A stretch of 64,000 nucleotides of DNA from Quercus robur (lineage: Eukaryota; Streptophyta; Magnoliopsida; Fagales; Fagaceae), in the NCBI RefSeq assembly GCF_932294415.1, contig NC_065542.1:54432406-54496405 (forward strand), in the 5' to 3' direction. The notes under the pieces are model-generated. The model saw only the letters and a list, made by a program, of their open reading frames with translations. It was not told the origin of the DNA and did not search any database. A program made the position numbers and the translations under genes. Below, piece by piece: positions 45,801 to 55,862 of the stretch. The stretch's first letter is position 1, and every line of letters starts with the position of its first letter.

Positions 45801-46059
45801 AGCTACAACAATCGGTATCTGACTTCCAAAACTTCATCTTCGGATATGAAATACTGTAGTAATTTATGTAATCAGAGTGATCAAAGTAACGAACGTGATC
45901 AAATGAAATTCTCTTTTCAATAAATTCTTGCCTTAGTTGCAGCAAAGCAGAGCTTTGGTCAGGGAGGCAAGCATGCTGAGAGGAAGTATTAGAAGTAATT
46001 TGAGAATGAGAAATGAAAAACAAACAAGAGGCAAGCAATAACGGGAGGAATTGATTCAT
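42889..46059 (-). CDS. LRR receptor-like protein (Cf-9/RLP class), intact single exon
   Basis: 1056 residues in one open frame. Signal peptide 1-20 (FLPLLLASCLFFISHS). LRR N-cap 28-95 with Cys31 and CCSWDGVTC (84-92). Extracellular LRRs of the LxxLxxLxLSxNxLxGxIP type run over 100-828, then a non-LRR island 829-880 (YYKDSLTLVAKGREMELVKI), final repeats 881-975, an acidic stretch, one membrane helix 1016-1038 and an 18-residue basic tail without kinase. This is the plan of plant RLPs, which signal through the SOBIR1 and BAK1/SERK kinases. The helix has Gly at 1022, 1026, 1030 and 1034, a GxxxG ladder known to matter for SOBIR1 pairing. Likely an immune or developmental surface receptor; its ligand cannot be told. 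Many N-glycosylation sites. The only intact large gene in the window, flanked by repeats on both sides. Confidence 0.95.
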   Translation of the reverse strand: MNQFLPLLLASCLFFISHSQITSNTSSQHACLPDQSSALLQLRQEFIEKRISFDHVRYFDHSDYINYYSISYPKMKFWKSDTDCCSWDGVTCDAENGQVIGLDLSNSWLCGSLKSNSSLFSLPHLQKLNLAVNNFSSSTIPSEFGQLVRLTHLNLSHSFLSGQIPSEISWLSNLVSLDLSFNYNFLGYFYLNFRVIDLQEFVQNITNLRELHLDKVEFLSPLPHSLTNLSSLTSLSLLDCFLLGEFPSNIFLLPKIEVIDVSYNFMLSGFLPKFQHGSSLKQLHLSFTNFSGELPNSIGNLKWLSVLDLSQAKFSRKLPNSIGNLKSLKYLDLDLNNFSGAIPPSIGNLSQLTYLSLQSNSFHGPLPFTLANFAKLISLKLGRNLFHGKIPSFLGNLTQLEVLDIKFNNFEAGFPISLTNITQLHAINFKGNKLEGSIPSAITRLSNLSFLGLSYNSLTGAIPLVLYTMPSLFELSLDQNQLSGPLKFQNISSSPLKVLRLSGNKLNGPIPRSITNFTKLQILYLSSNNLKGKMEFNIFFELKELQVLDLSGNNLFVSTRNINSTLPKFSNLHLSSCNLHEFPHFLQAQNELQYLDLSYNNIRGKIPKWFWNVGKDTLQYLNLSFNLLSSFEQPPIVLPWKKLLLLDLRSNILQESFFIPPLSTVYLFASKNKMTGNISPMICKLNHLQVLDLSNNQFIGHIPQCVGNFSRSLSVLAMRNNNFQGNIPETFVNGCSLRTLDLSNNQIQGKIPRSLVRCRMLEVLNIAKNKLNDTFPFWLESLPELQILVLRENGFYGPIWDPHTKFGFSKLRVICLSQNNFSGKLPTEYFRTWNAMLMDPGKNKSQFVYMGTKSIYYKDSLTLVAKGREMELVKILTAFIAIDLSNNRFYGEIPYSVGNLKGLIVLNLSNNSFVSHIPSSLGNLILLESLDLSQNGLSGKIPQQLTSLTFLEYLNLSQNQLIGPIPQGGQFLTFQSSSFEGNLGLCGFQLSKECENNETPTSQPSHESSFGEGFNWKVVVIGYTCGLVIGLVIGHVVISRRPSWFMRTFRVNLHMW

Positions 46060-46115
46060 ATTTCAAATGCTGAATATCTTATTAGCAGATGAAGAACTAT
46101 CGATATGAGAGGATG

Positions 46116-46122
46116 TTTATAA
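46116..46122 (-). promoter_or_regulatory. TATA box of the receptor-like protein gene
   Basis: Minus strand GATTATAAAC, about 57-63 nt upstream of the ATG, leaving a short leader of roughly 25-30 nt. Confidence 0.5.
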
Positions 46123-46259
46123 TCACAAAGAAGTAATGCAGATAGTGGGAGTCACCCTTTTTTTTTATGTGGCCTTAATCGAATTGGATTTTCAAGGGCT
46201 ATGATTGAATCTTAAGAGCCGTCAGTATTGACTGGAATTTCTTTCCATACATGGTTGTG

Positions 46260-46554
46260 AACGTGCGATTCCATTAACAGATTTTGGGACCCTCAATGGA
46301 TATTATAGATGCTGTCGGTTTCTTGAATTTAAAGGACTTGATATAAATAATTATTAAAAAAAAAAATTGAAGAAGAAAGGGCTGATATAGCAATTGCATA
46401 AACCGTTCAAGTTTTGTTTTACTATTAATTTTTATAAGTCGCAAAACCAAGCAATGCAAAAGAATAAATAAATGTTTGTAATGTGGAATAATGTATAATT
46501 GACTATCTGAATTTATTGAAGATAATTTGTTCTCCTTAAAAATTGAACTATTTC
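46260..46554. other. interval upstream of the receptor gene
   Basis: AT-rich; no gene or repeat end seen. Confidence 0.4.
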
Positions 46555-47978
46555 TAAATGTATTTTTCATCTCTTTATCTCTACAAATATATCATTATAT
46601 TATTTTGGTGTTTTTTTCTTCTAGAAACTCGGGTGTGTATGATTGATATTATTCTTTTTAGAATTGATCTATATTCTTTAAACATTTCTTATAGTGTGCT
46701 ATGTTTTCCTTTCTTTTCTTCTTTCTGGGTACAACTAAACTTTTTTAATTTTCAAATTCTTGGTTCAAATTTGTTATTCTCTTAAGGAAATTATCATGAT
46801 AATCAAATTTCATCGATTGATATTACCCAAACCAAAACTATATAAGAATTAACTCAAACCAAAATTATAAGAGCGGAAGAGTATATGTGATGGGGAACTC
46901 AAAAAACATACCCAAGGTAGAGATAAAAAAAAATACAAAAAATTATCAATATCTAAAGTAAAGTTTCAAGAAAGAATAAATAAGAGAGAAAGAGGGAGGG
47001 AGAGAGTATTTGAGAGAAATAGGAAATTTATAAAAAAAAAAAAAAATGAGTAGAAGAATACTCCAAAGAATATATATATAGTTGTAAATACCAAATTATC
47101 CAGGTCATGCTATGTAATAGAATAACATTATATTATTATACACTATATAATGCCATAGGATAGCATCTATCAATCAAAGAAAAAGAAAAGAAAAGATAAC
47201 AAATTAAAATACAACTAAATCACATCAACCCAAAATAGAGCTCAACACAAAAGCTTATCAAGCTAAAGTAGAAATGCAATAAAGAATTAAAAATCTGCAA
47301 ATAAAAAAGAAGAGAGAGAGAGAGAGAGAGAGATTATTCACTTTTTTGTGTGATCAAAATATGGATTGAATGAAAGAAAGAATAACAAAATTTTATAGTA
47401 AATAAAATAAGGAGAAGAGGGGTCAAAATAAAAGTAATGCGAAAAGATGAAGAGATTGTAACATTAAGGTATAGAGTAGTTCACATAAGAAAAAAAAAAG
47501 GTATATAAGAATTAACTCAAACCAAAATTATAAGAGCGGAAGAGTATATGTGATGGGGAACTCAAAAAACATACCCAAGGTAGAGATAAAAAAAACTACA
47601 AAAAATTATCAATATCTAAAGTAAAGTTTCAAGAAAGAATAAATAAGAGAGAAAGAGGGACGGAGAGAGAATAATTAGTTTTTTGGGAAAGAATGTGAGA
47701 GAAATAGGAAATGTATATAAAAGAAATTGAGTAGAAGAATACTCCAAAGAATATGTATAGTTGTAAATACCAAATTATCCAAGTCATGCTATGTAATAGA
47801 ATAATATTATATTATTATACACTATATAATGTCATAGGATAACATCTATCAATCAAAGAAAAAGAAAAGAAAAGATAACAAATTAAAATAAAACTAAATC
47901 ACAGAAACCCAAAATAGAGCTCAACACAAAAACTTATCAACCTAAAGTAGAGATGCAATAAAAGAATTAAAAATCCAC

Positions 47979-48031
<53 letters not shown>

Positions 48032-48405
48032 CACTTTTTTGTGTGATCAAAATATGGATTGAATAAAACAAAGAATAACAAAATTTTATAGTAAATAAAA
48101 TAAGGAGAAGAGGGGTCAAAATAAAAGTAGTGCGAAAAGATGAAGGAATTGTAACATTAAGGTATAGAGTAGTTCACATAAGAAAAAAAAAAAAAGGTAT
48201 AGAGTAGTGGGGAGATGAAAAGGTAAAAGTGAGGGAAAAATGTTGAAGGAAGTGTAATTGTAATGTGATAAATTAATAAAGAGAAAAAAAATTAAAAAAT
48301 GAGAGAGAAAGTGTTGAAAATATATGGATGATGTAACTGCTAATGTGGCTTAATAAAAATGTAGTAACAAGAAAATTTACACTTCAACTTATATATATAT
48401 ACATT
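46555..48405 (-). mobile_element. Helitron-family copy with internal tandem duplication
   Basis: Begins with CATCTCTTTATCTCTACAAA, like the inside of the Helitron at 38790, and ends with the ATGTAGTAACAA-type 5' edge. The 663-bp unit 46841-47503 is repeated at 47504-48166. GA tracts at about 47308-47332 and 47984-48028. The CTAG end is missing. Confidence 0.55.
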
Positions 48406-50766
48406 TGGTAAACATACTAACTTAGATGTCAGCTTAGTGTTATGGCAAGTGCCATCCACCAAAAGCAATTGGTCGTGAGATTGAGCACAGAAATCAATCT
48501 CTTCCATAAATTGGAAGTATTTAAGATGGTATTCTTAGGGTTATAACTTATTATACGTGATATATGAAGATGCATTTCAAAATCATATAATACAATGATC
48601 TTTATGATTTTTAGTTTCGAAAAATCCCGCCTCTGATTGTATTTTAAAGCAACATGTAGATTTAGGAAATTATTCGTTTTATATCCTAGCAAGCTACTAC
48701 GTGCACCATGAATATTACTTAAATAATTATAAGCTATACCTATACCAAGTACCAACATTCTCACTCCAGCAAAAACAAACAGCAAATAATAATAATAATT
48801 TTTTTTTCAAAAAAAAGAAAAGAAAAGAAAAAATTAGTGGAAAGTTTCGTCTTACTTATCTTTCCTCAGTCTCATCATTTCGTCAAAAAAGAATAAATAG
48901 TGAATTGATAATATTGGAAGTATCGTGAAGTGAACAACACTACACAAAAGTAAAACTTTTTCCTTGAGTCAATTAATGCATCTCCCATCAACAATTTGCA
49001 GTGCCTTGATTTTGACACAGAATATATTGACTTTAAAGTCTAACTAGCTTGTCTGCAAGTCCTGTTGACAAAAGTCTTTGTGAATGTAATGAAACCCCTG
49101 CTCAATTTTCTTCCCCTGTCAATTTTCATCCTCCCTCTCGGCCTTATATCCATACATACCTCCAATGACAAACTCCTTTCTCTTTAGGAGATTCTTCAGT
49201 TGTCTTAATTGGTGGGGTTTTGTAGGTATCATGACTGGGCTGAAATTTATTAAGCGTAGGAGACGGGAAATTAAGTCATGGATACTTAAATTGGTAGTCA
49301 ATTTCCTAATTCTTGATACTGGGCCCTCATATTTACCAAATCCATCATGAGAAGCTGAGAGGGAAAATATTGGGTCCTCATATTTACCTAATCAGAATAA
49401 TGTTTTATAAATTTGCAGCAATGTTTTAGTTCCAACATTCCAATAGTAGAAATGATAAGGGCCTATTTGGTTGGAGGATTTTTGTTTTTATTTTCAAAAT
49501 AGTATGAAAACAATTGAAATTAAAACTAGCTTTAAGATAATAAATTTTACATTATACAGTTTGGCTCTCACTTTTAAAAATAATTTTCAAATTAATAAAA
49601 TTAAAAAATTAAAAAAATTATTTGGGAGACCATTTCTATTTTTGAGATTTAAAAAAAAAAAATCAAAAAGTATAGAATTTGTAGATGACCTTTTTTTTTA
49701 ATGATAAGATAATAGAGTTTATGTACCTTTTTTTTTTTAATAATGAAATTTGAAGTGAAACTATATTTTTGTGATAAAGATAAGCTCTTTAATTTAAGAG
49801 AGGGGTCCACATTTTCAATTTATTACTCTTACAAACATGCCCTAAGATTTAGTTCTATATTTCCAATGTATTGGAATGGTACCCCTCTTTACACCTTTTA
49901 AATGAAATTTAGTTACTTTTTTTAAAAAGGCAAAAATTCTTTTCATCTTTGAAATATAATCAATGTTTTTCATCTCTAAAATTTAAGAACTTCTATTTAT
50001 GTCCTTGAAAATTTAAAATGCCCGTGATTTTGTAATTTCATCCACTTTTGTTACTTAGTTTTTATTAGTGTGGCTAACATGTTTTAGGGATGGAAATAGA
50101 AAATGAACTAAATTTCAGAGACAGAATGAATATAATTTAGGTTTTATTTTTGACCCTGGAATATCATCAAGGTTATAATTTTATCCCCTCTGTTAAACAT
50201 GTTGGCAAAAAACTTAATGAGAATGGACCAAAGGATGAAATGTAGAACATTTTAAAATTTAAGGATGAAAATATAGCATGGGCTATATTCCAAGGACAAG
50301 ACGGATATTTTAACTGGAAAAGAAAAAGAAACAGGTCTAGTACTAATGCTTTGTTCCTAAACTATTATAAGATTAGTAAAGCATTCTAATTTTTCTAACT
50401 AAAACAATTAAAGCGCATCAATTTGGTTTTTTCTTTTTAATTGTGAAAAAACTGGGGTTGTTTCTAAATTTATATGATCAGATCAATTTGTTTATAACCT
50501 CCTGTATCCATAGTGTTGGAAATTGGTCTCAAGTTCCTAGGGTAGTATTATTGAAGCTATATATATGGGTTTTAGTCAAAAGCTACAAGGGCTCAATGGC
50601 ATAGGGAGTGTGTTAAGTGAGCCTTTTGGTTGGAGTGTATCTGCAGTAGCAACAGTTTGTACCTCCCTTGATGTTTGTAGTAAATCCTAGGAATATTCGT
50701 TCCCCATAGTACAGTGGCTTCAATGTTGTCGAGTTTGGGATCTTGACTAGCCCGGTTCTCTTAATG

Positions 50767-50876
50767 GGTTGCGGCTTGTGTCCAATGGAAATTTCCGCTG
50801 TACACGTTGGATTACGGACACGTGTCAGAATCCTGACGTGTCCAATGGAAACTTCCACTGGACACAAGCCCTTCCC
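50767..50876. mobile_element. 110-bp MITE with 9-bp target duplication
   Basis: CTCTTAATG at 50758-50766 and 50877-50885 flanks a foldback whose arms share GGCTTGTGTCCARTGGAA. A 9-bp duplication points to Mutator-like transposition. It is absent from unit B (near 57782), where one CTCTTAATG is present. Confidence 0.75.
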
Positions 50877-51454
50877 CTCTTAATGTGATTCATTTATAAG
50901 TTCTGCTCGGTGATGTATTTAATTGGTTGGAATTGGCCTAATGCTTAATCCTTTTTCTTATCCATCCAAGCTTGGTTTTTGTTTGAATCTTCGTGAATAG
51001 TGAAATGGTTGGTATCTTTGTCCATGGATTTGTTAAGTGAACAACGTATACCATGTGTTATGTTTCTTATGTGTTCCTATTTTGTTGAATTCTCTTGATT
51101 TCCATGCTTTTTCTGGCAGGACATGGATGTTTTTGCTCTATGTTTTAGAAATTTAGTTAATATTAATTGTATGATTTGGAAATAGAGGCCAGAAGCCGTA
51201 ACCTGAGTAACGAAAGTCATGACTTTGACCATGTGATACTCCCTTGTTATGCTATGTCATGTCACATGTGCAGTACGCTATGTTGTATTAATGAAATTGT
51301 TTTAGATTAAATGACCAAATTCACCATTTTGTACTAGCTTAATTATTTAAGACAATTGGTAATTTATCATGGTATCATTGGGTCATGCTGTGTGGGGTTG
51401 TGGATCGTATAGCAAGTTGGTCAGGCTGGAGTTGTAGACTCAAAACTAAGTTGC

Positions 51455-51620
51455 TTTGGAGTATGATCCCACATAAGATGTGGGTCATATGGAGGGAGAG
51501 GAATACACATACTTTTGAAGGAGACAAAAGGTGAATTCATGAGTTAAAAGCTTTTCTTTCTTCAGACTTTGTTAGAATAGGCAAATGGTTCGAGTTTCGT
51601 TACCTTCATGTCTCTACTTG
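51455..51620 (+). pseudogene. LINE ORF2 C-terminal remnant (unit A)
   Basis: IPHKMWVIWRERNTHTFEGD and IHELKAFLSSDFVRIGKW, interrupted by TGA: the C-terminal stretch of plant L1-like ORF2 after the zinc-binding domain. Repeated at 58365-58530. A host RT-related origin cannot be excluded. Confidence 0.5.
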
Positions 51621-52039
51621 ACATGCTTGATTTTTGTACCTTCATTACTGTCTCATTATTAATATCTAAAGTAAAGTTTCAAGAATGAATAAATAAGAGA
51701 GAAAGAGGGAGGGAGAGAGAATAATCAGTTTTTTTTTGGAAAGAACGTGAGAGAAATAGGAAATTTATATAAAAGAAATTGAATAGAAGAATACTCCAAA
51801 GAATATGTATAGTTGCAAATACCAAATTATCCAAGTCATGCTATGTAATAGAATAACATTATATCATTATACATTATATAATGTCATAGGATAACATCTA
51901 TTAATCAAAGAAAAAGAAAAGTAAATATAACAAATTAAAACACAACTAAATCACATCAACCCAAAATAGAGCTCAACACAAAAAACTTATCAATCTAAAG
52001 TAGAGATGCAATAAAGAACTAAAAATCCACAAATAAAAA

Positions 52040-52042
<3 letters not shown>

Positions 52043-52089
<47 letters not shown>
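52043..52089. repeat. (GA)n microsatellite
   Basis: About 23 GA units within Helitron sequence of unit B. Confidence 0.9.
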
Positions 52090-52093
<4 letters not shown>

Positions 52094-52218
52094 TCACTTT
52101 TTTGTGTGATCAAAATATGGATTGAATAAAAGAAAGAAAAACAAATTTTATAGTAAATAAAATAAGGAGAAGAGGAGTCAAGGTAAAAGTAATGTGAAAA
52201 GATGAAGAAATTGTAACA

Positions 52219-54341
52219 GTAATGGACCAAAGATTACTCACCTATTTTTTGCAGATGATAGCTTATTATTTTGCTGGGCAAGGATGGAGGATTTGCAAGC
52301 TATCCAACACATTTTATCACTATATGAAGGGGCATCCGGTCAACAAATAAACCGTGGAAAGACAACTCTCTTTTTTAGCAGAGCAGTGACAGAGGACAAG
52401 AAGGAGGAGATTCTAAATTTCTTAGGGGTTCCAGAAATTAAGGAGTATGAAAAATACCTTGGGTTGCCGGCTGTTGTGGGAAAAAAGAAGAAGGAGAGCC
52501 TCAATTTTATTAAGGAAAGGGTGTGGGCCAAGCTCCAAGGTTGGAAAGAAAAAATCCTATCTCAAGCGGGGAGAGAGATCTTGCTCAAGGCGGTGGTTCA
52601 AGCAATCCTTACATTTGCAATGAGTTGTTTCAAATTGCCAGTGGGTTTGTGCAAGGAAATAGAGATGCAAATTAGAAAATTTTGGTGGGGTGAACGTGGT
52701 AGTCAAAGAAAAATCCATTGGAAGAGTTGGGAAGTTTTATGCAAACCGAAGTTAGAAGGCGGAATGGGTTTTAAAGATTTGGTGAGATTTAATGACGCTA
52801 TGCTTGCTAAACAAGTGTGGAAGCTACAAATAGACCAAACTTCTCTATTGTATAAAGTTTTTAGCACAAAATACTTCCCCACAGGTTCGGTGTTTGAAGC
52901 AAGAAGCAAGAAGGGATCATTCGCTTGGTAGAGCATCCTCAAAGCAAGGCATGTTATTGAGAAAGGGATGTTGTGGAGAGTGGGTGATGGGTCCAAGATT
53001 AAGGTGTTCCATGACAACTGGATTCCTGGGTATTTTCCAGCAAAGGCAGTTCCACACACACAAGGCATTGAAGATGATTTAACTGTTTATTCACTCATTG
53101 ATCAGACAACAAAAGAATGAATAAGCAAATGATTGACCAAAAAATTGCTCCATTTATAACTCACAGAATCAAGGCCATTCCTTTATGCAGAACGGTGCAG
53201 AGTGATTGCCTGGTATGGTCGCGGACTCGAGATGGTTGTTACTCGGTAAAAACGGGTTATCAGCTGCTTAGTGAAGTGGAGAATAGTGGGGTTGCATCGG
53301 GGTCAAACAAAAATGAGTTGAAGAACTTCTGGAAGGGAGTTTGGAGTTTGCGGATTCCGAATAAAGTGAAGCATTTCAGCTGGAGAGCTTGCATGGAGTC
53401 CCTCCCAACCTTAGCAAATTTATATCGGCGGAAAGTTGTTGACTCACCTCTGTGTAGCAGCTGTGGGAGAGCAAACGAAACGGTCATTCATGCTATTTGG
53501 GAGTGTGATAACGTAAGACAGTGCTGGGATCTCGGTTTTAAGAAATTAAGGGACCAACACCTTCCGTTCAGATCATTTGCAGACTTGATGTTCTTCGTAA
53601 GGCAGCAAGAGGAGAATGTTGAGCTGGTCACGGTATTAGCGTGGTTCATCTGGGGCAGAAGAAACAAATGCCATTTTAATGAGCCAAGCTTGCCACCTGA
53701 GAAGCTTTATGAAGCAGCAGCAGCTTTACTAGCAGAATTTCAAGGAAGAACTGAAGTGAAACCCGGGAGGAAAAAAATACAGCCTCAGCGCTGGACACCA
53801 CCTGAACAGGGCGTTTACAAGGCGAACTACGACGGAGCATATTTTGTGGAAGAGGAAAAGGCTGGGATTGGAGTTGTGATAAGAAACGAGTTGGGCCAAG
53901 TAATGGGCTCACTAGCAGAAAAAATTGAAATGCCTTCAACAGTGGAAGTTCTTGAGGCGTTGGCTGCACGAAGAGCAATGATTTTTATGGAGCTGGGCTT
54001 GAGACAGGCCATTTTTGAAGGAGATTCGGAACTCGTTGTCAAAGCCTTAATGGGTGATGTTTCAGTCCGGTCTAGCATTGGACATATTGTAAAAGACTGC
54101 AAGCCTTTAATGGGTTTGTTTCAAATCTGCACTTTCTCTCATGTTAGGCGGCAAAGCAATAGTGTAGCTCATGCTTTAGCTCGGAGAGCGAGAAATTCTT
54201 CCCCGTTATCGGTTTGGATGGAATCTGTTCCACCGGACATTTCCTACTTAGTTTATGTTGATGTAACTTCTTAATTTTTCATTGATCAATAAAGTGGTTC
54301 TATATTTCTTCTCAAAAAAAAAAAAAAAAAAAAAAAAAAAA
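52219..54341 (+). mobile_element. 5'-truncated L1-type LINE with poly-A tail
   Basis: Begins inside the RT domain and ends with AATAAA (54288-54293) and 28 As (54314-54341). The empty site is TTGTAACATTAAGGTATAG in unit A (48150-48175). No target duplication is visible; a small target deletion (TTAA) seems to have accompanied insertion. Confidence 0.85.
52221..54274 (+). pseudogene. LINE ORF2 (RT C-part, zinc-binding, RNase H)
   Basis: Opens in frame at [15 protein letters not shown], with the catalytic FADD box of the RT, then [20 protein letters not shown] and [20 protein letters not shown] (thumb region). The RT zinc-binding domain (about 53310-53520) reads VWSLRIPNKVKHFSWRA...CSSCGRANETVIHAIWECD. 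The RNase H domain (53825-54200) has NYDGAYF, EVLEALAARRA, FEGDSELVVKAL and RRQSNSVAHALARRA. Breaks: TAG at 52929 and a one-base deletion near 53113. 5'-truncated, so ORF1 and the endonuclease are absent. Few mutations, so a young insertion. Confidence 0.9.
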
Positions 54342-54611
54342 GGTATAGAGTAGTTCACATAAAAAAGAAAAAAAAAAAGAGGTATAGAGTAGTGGGGAGA
54401 TGAAAAGGTAAAAGTCGAGTGAAAATGTTGAAGGAAGTGTAATTATAGGGTGATAAATTAATAAAGAGAAAAAATTTTAAAATATAAGAGAGTGTTGAAA
54501 ATAGGTAGATGATGTAGTTGCTGATGTAACTAAATAAAAACGTAGCAACAACAAAATCTACCCTTCAACTTGTATATATATATATATATTTGGTAAACAT
54601 ACTAACTTAAA

Positions 54612-54957
54612 TAGTGGGTTAATCCTACGTTGGAAAATGAGTGTGAGTAAAAAAGGTTTAAAGTTTGTACTGTGTATTCAAGAGTTAGGCCATTTTAGAT
54701 ATACACCACTTTAAGTTTTTTTTAAAAACCTTCTCCCCTCTGTGTGTGTGTGTTAAAAATACTTAATATTCTCAAAAGAAAAAATAGTGGGTTAATCCCA
54801 CATTGGAAAATGAGTATGAGTAAAAGAAATTTAAAGCCTGTGCTGTGTATCCAAGAGTTAGGTTTTTTTGGATATATACCATTGTAAGTTTTTAAAAAAA
54901 ACCTTCTTCTCTCTTTTCGTGTATGTGTGTTAAAAATACTTAGTATTCTAAAAAAAA
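54612..54957. repeat. 173-bp tandem repeat pair, inserted in unit B
   Basis: Units start TAGTGGGTTAATCC at 54612 and 54785; each ends with GTTAAAAATACTTA and an A run. Unit A has no such sequence at the matching place (48420). Possibly a tandem SINE or TRIM fragment. Confidence 0.6.
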
Positions 54958-55033
54958 AAAACTTAGATGTTTTCTCAGTGGTCGCGGGATTGAGTACATA
55001 AATCAATCTCTTCCACAAATCCCGCCTCTGATT

Positions 55034-55862
55034 CAGGGCCGGCTCAAGGCCTAGGCCTAAGGCCCCACCCAAAAAAAAAAAAAATTCCTTAGGAAAAAAT
55101 GGCCCCACTTTTCATAGTTAAAAGCCCAAATTTTTATACAATCATATATATTTTCTAAATGTTGTACATTTTTTTTATTAGTGATATACAAATTTTACTA
55201 TTGGCTTACAAATTGCCATGTTATTAATCACAAAAAACGTGATATAAACATTCATTAGTTAAATTGATGAAGTTTATCAATGAGAGACAATATCACATTA
55301 TATTTTGAACATTTTATAGTGCTTTTAATTAGCGCATTTTTCTTTTTCATTTCTATTAAGACTCTCAAAGTACGAGACCAATAGAACCTTAAGTCAACTG
55401 AAATCCTAAAATATTTCAAAAAGATGTTGCAAATGTGTTAAATCATCAATTATAGATTAATCTCCCCTAAGAGTTTGAGACTTTGATTTTTGTAAATTAA
55501 TATCCTACAAAACCATACACCAAATAATATTTATCTCTCTCTCTCTCTTAAAATCAAAATATAAAATTAAAAATTAGATTACAACTTTATTTAACTATGC
55601 ATCGTCTTATATCCAAAAAAAGTATCTTTTTCAATCATAATATATTTTTATTTCTTTTTATTAATATTTATAATTCAACTATGATATTCAATTCTCTATA
55701 TGAAATTAACATTAGTCTAGTTGGTATTATTTATGTATTTAATGTATCAAATTAACCTTAATTTGATTAGTATTAAATAATTTTGTTTAATTAATATTTA
55801 CATATTAAAGGCCCCATATAAATTTTTCGCCTTAGGCCCCAAATTATGTTGGGCCGCCCCTG
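55034..55862. mobile_element. hAT-type element, 8-bp target duplication (copy 2)
   Basis: CAGGGCCGGCTCAAGGCC to TTGGGCCGCCCCTG, 829 bp, flanked by CTCTGATT at 55026-55033 and 55863-55870 (8/8). Unit A at 48626-48640 shows the single, empty site. Homologous to the element at 19993-21866. No ORF. Confidence 0.9.

Larger units (their letters stand above)
47611..51660. repeat. tandem segmental duplication, unit A
   Basis: Starts AATATCTAAAGTAAAGTTTC and runs 4050 bp through Helitron sequence, a non-coding block (48620-51300) and a LINE tail. It is repeated from 51661 with the same start. Confidence 0.8.

Noticed and set aside
50448..50642. Intron present in unit A and lost from unit B
   Set aside because: The unit B junction keeps TTGCAG and does not join at GT/AG edges; a plain deletion fits better.
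52340..54102. Several minus ORFs opposite the LINE
   Set aside because: Antisense shadows of ORF2; the plus strand has clear RT, zinc-binding and RNase H motifs.
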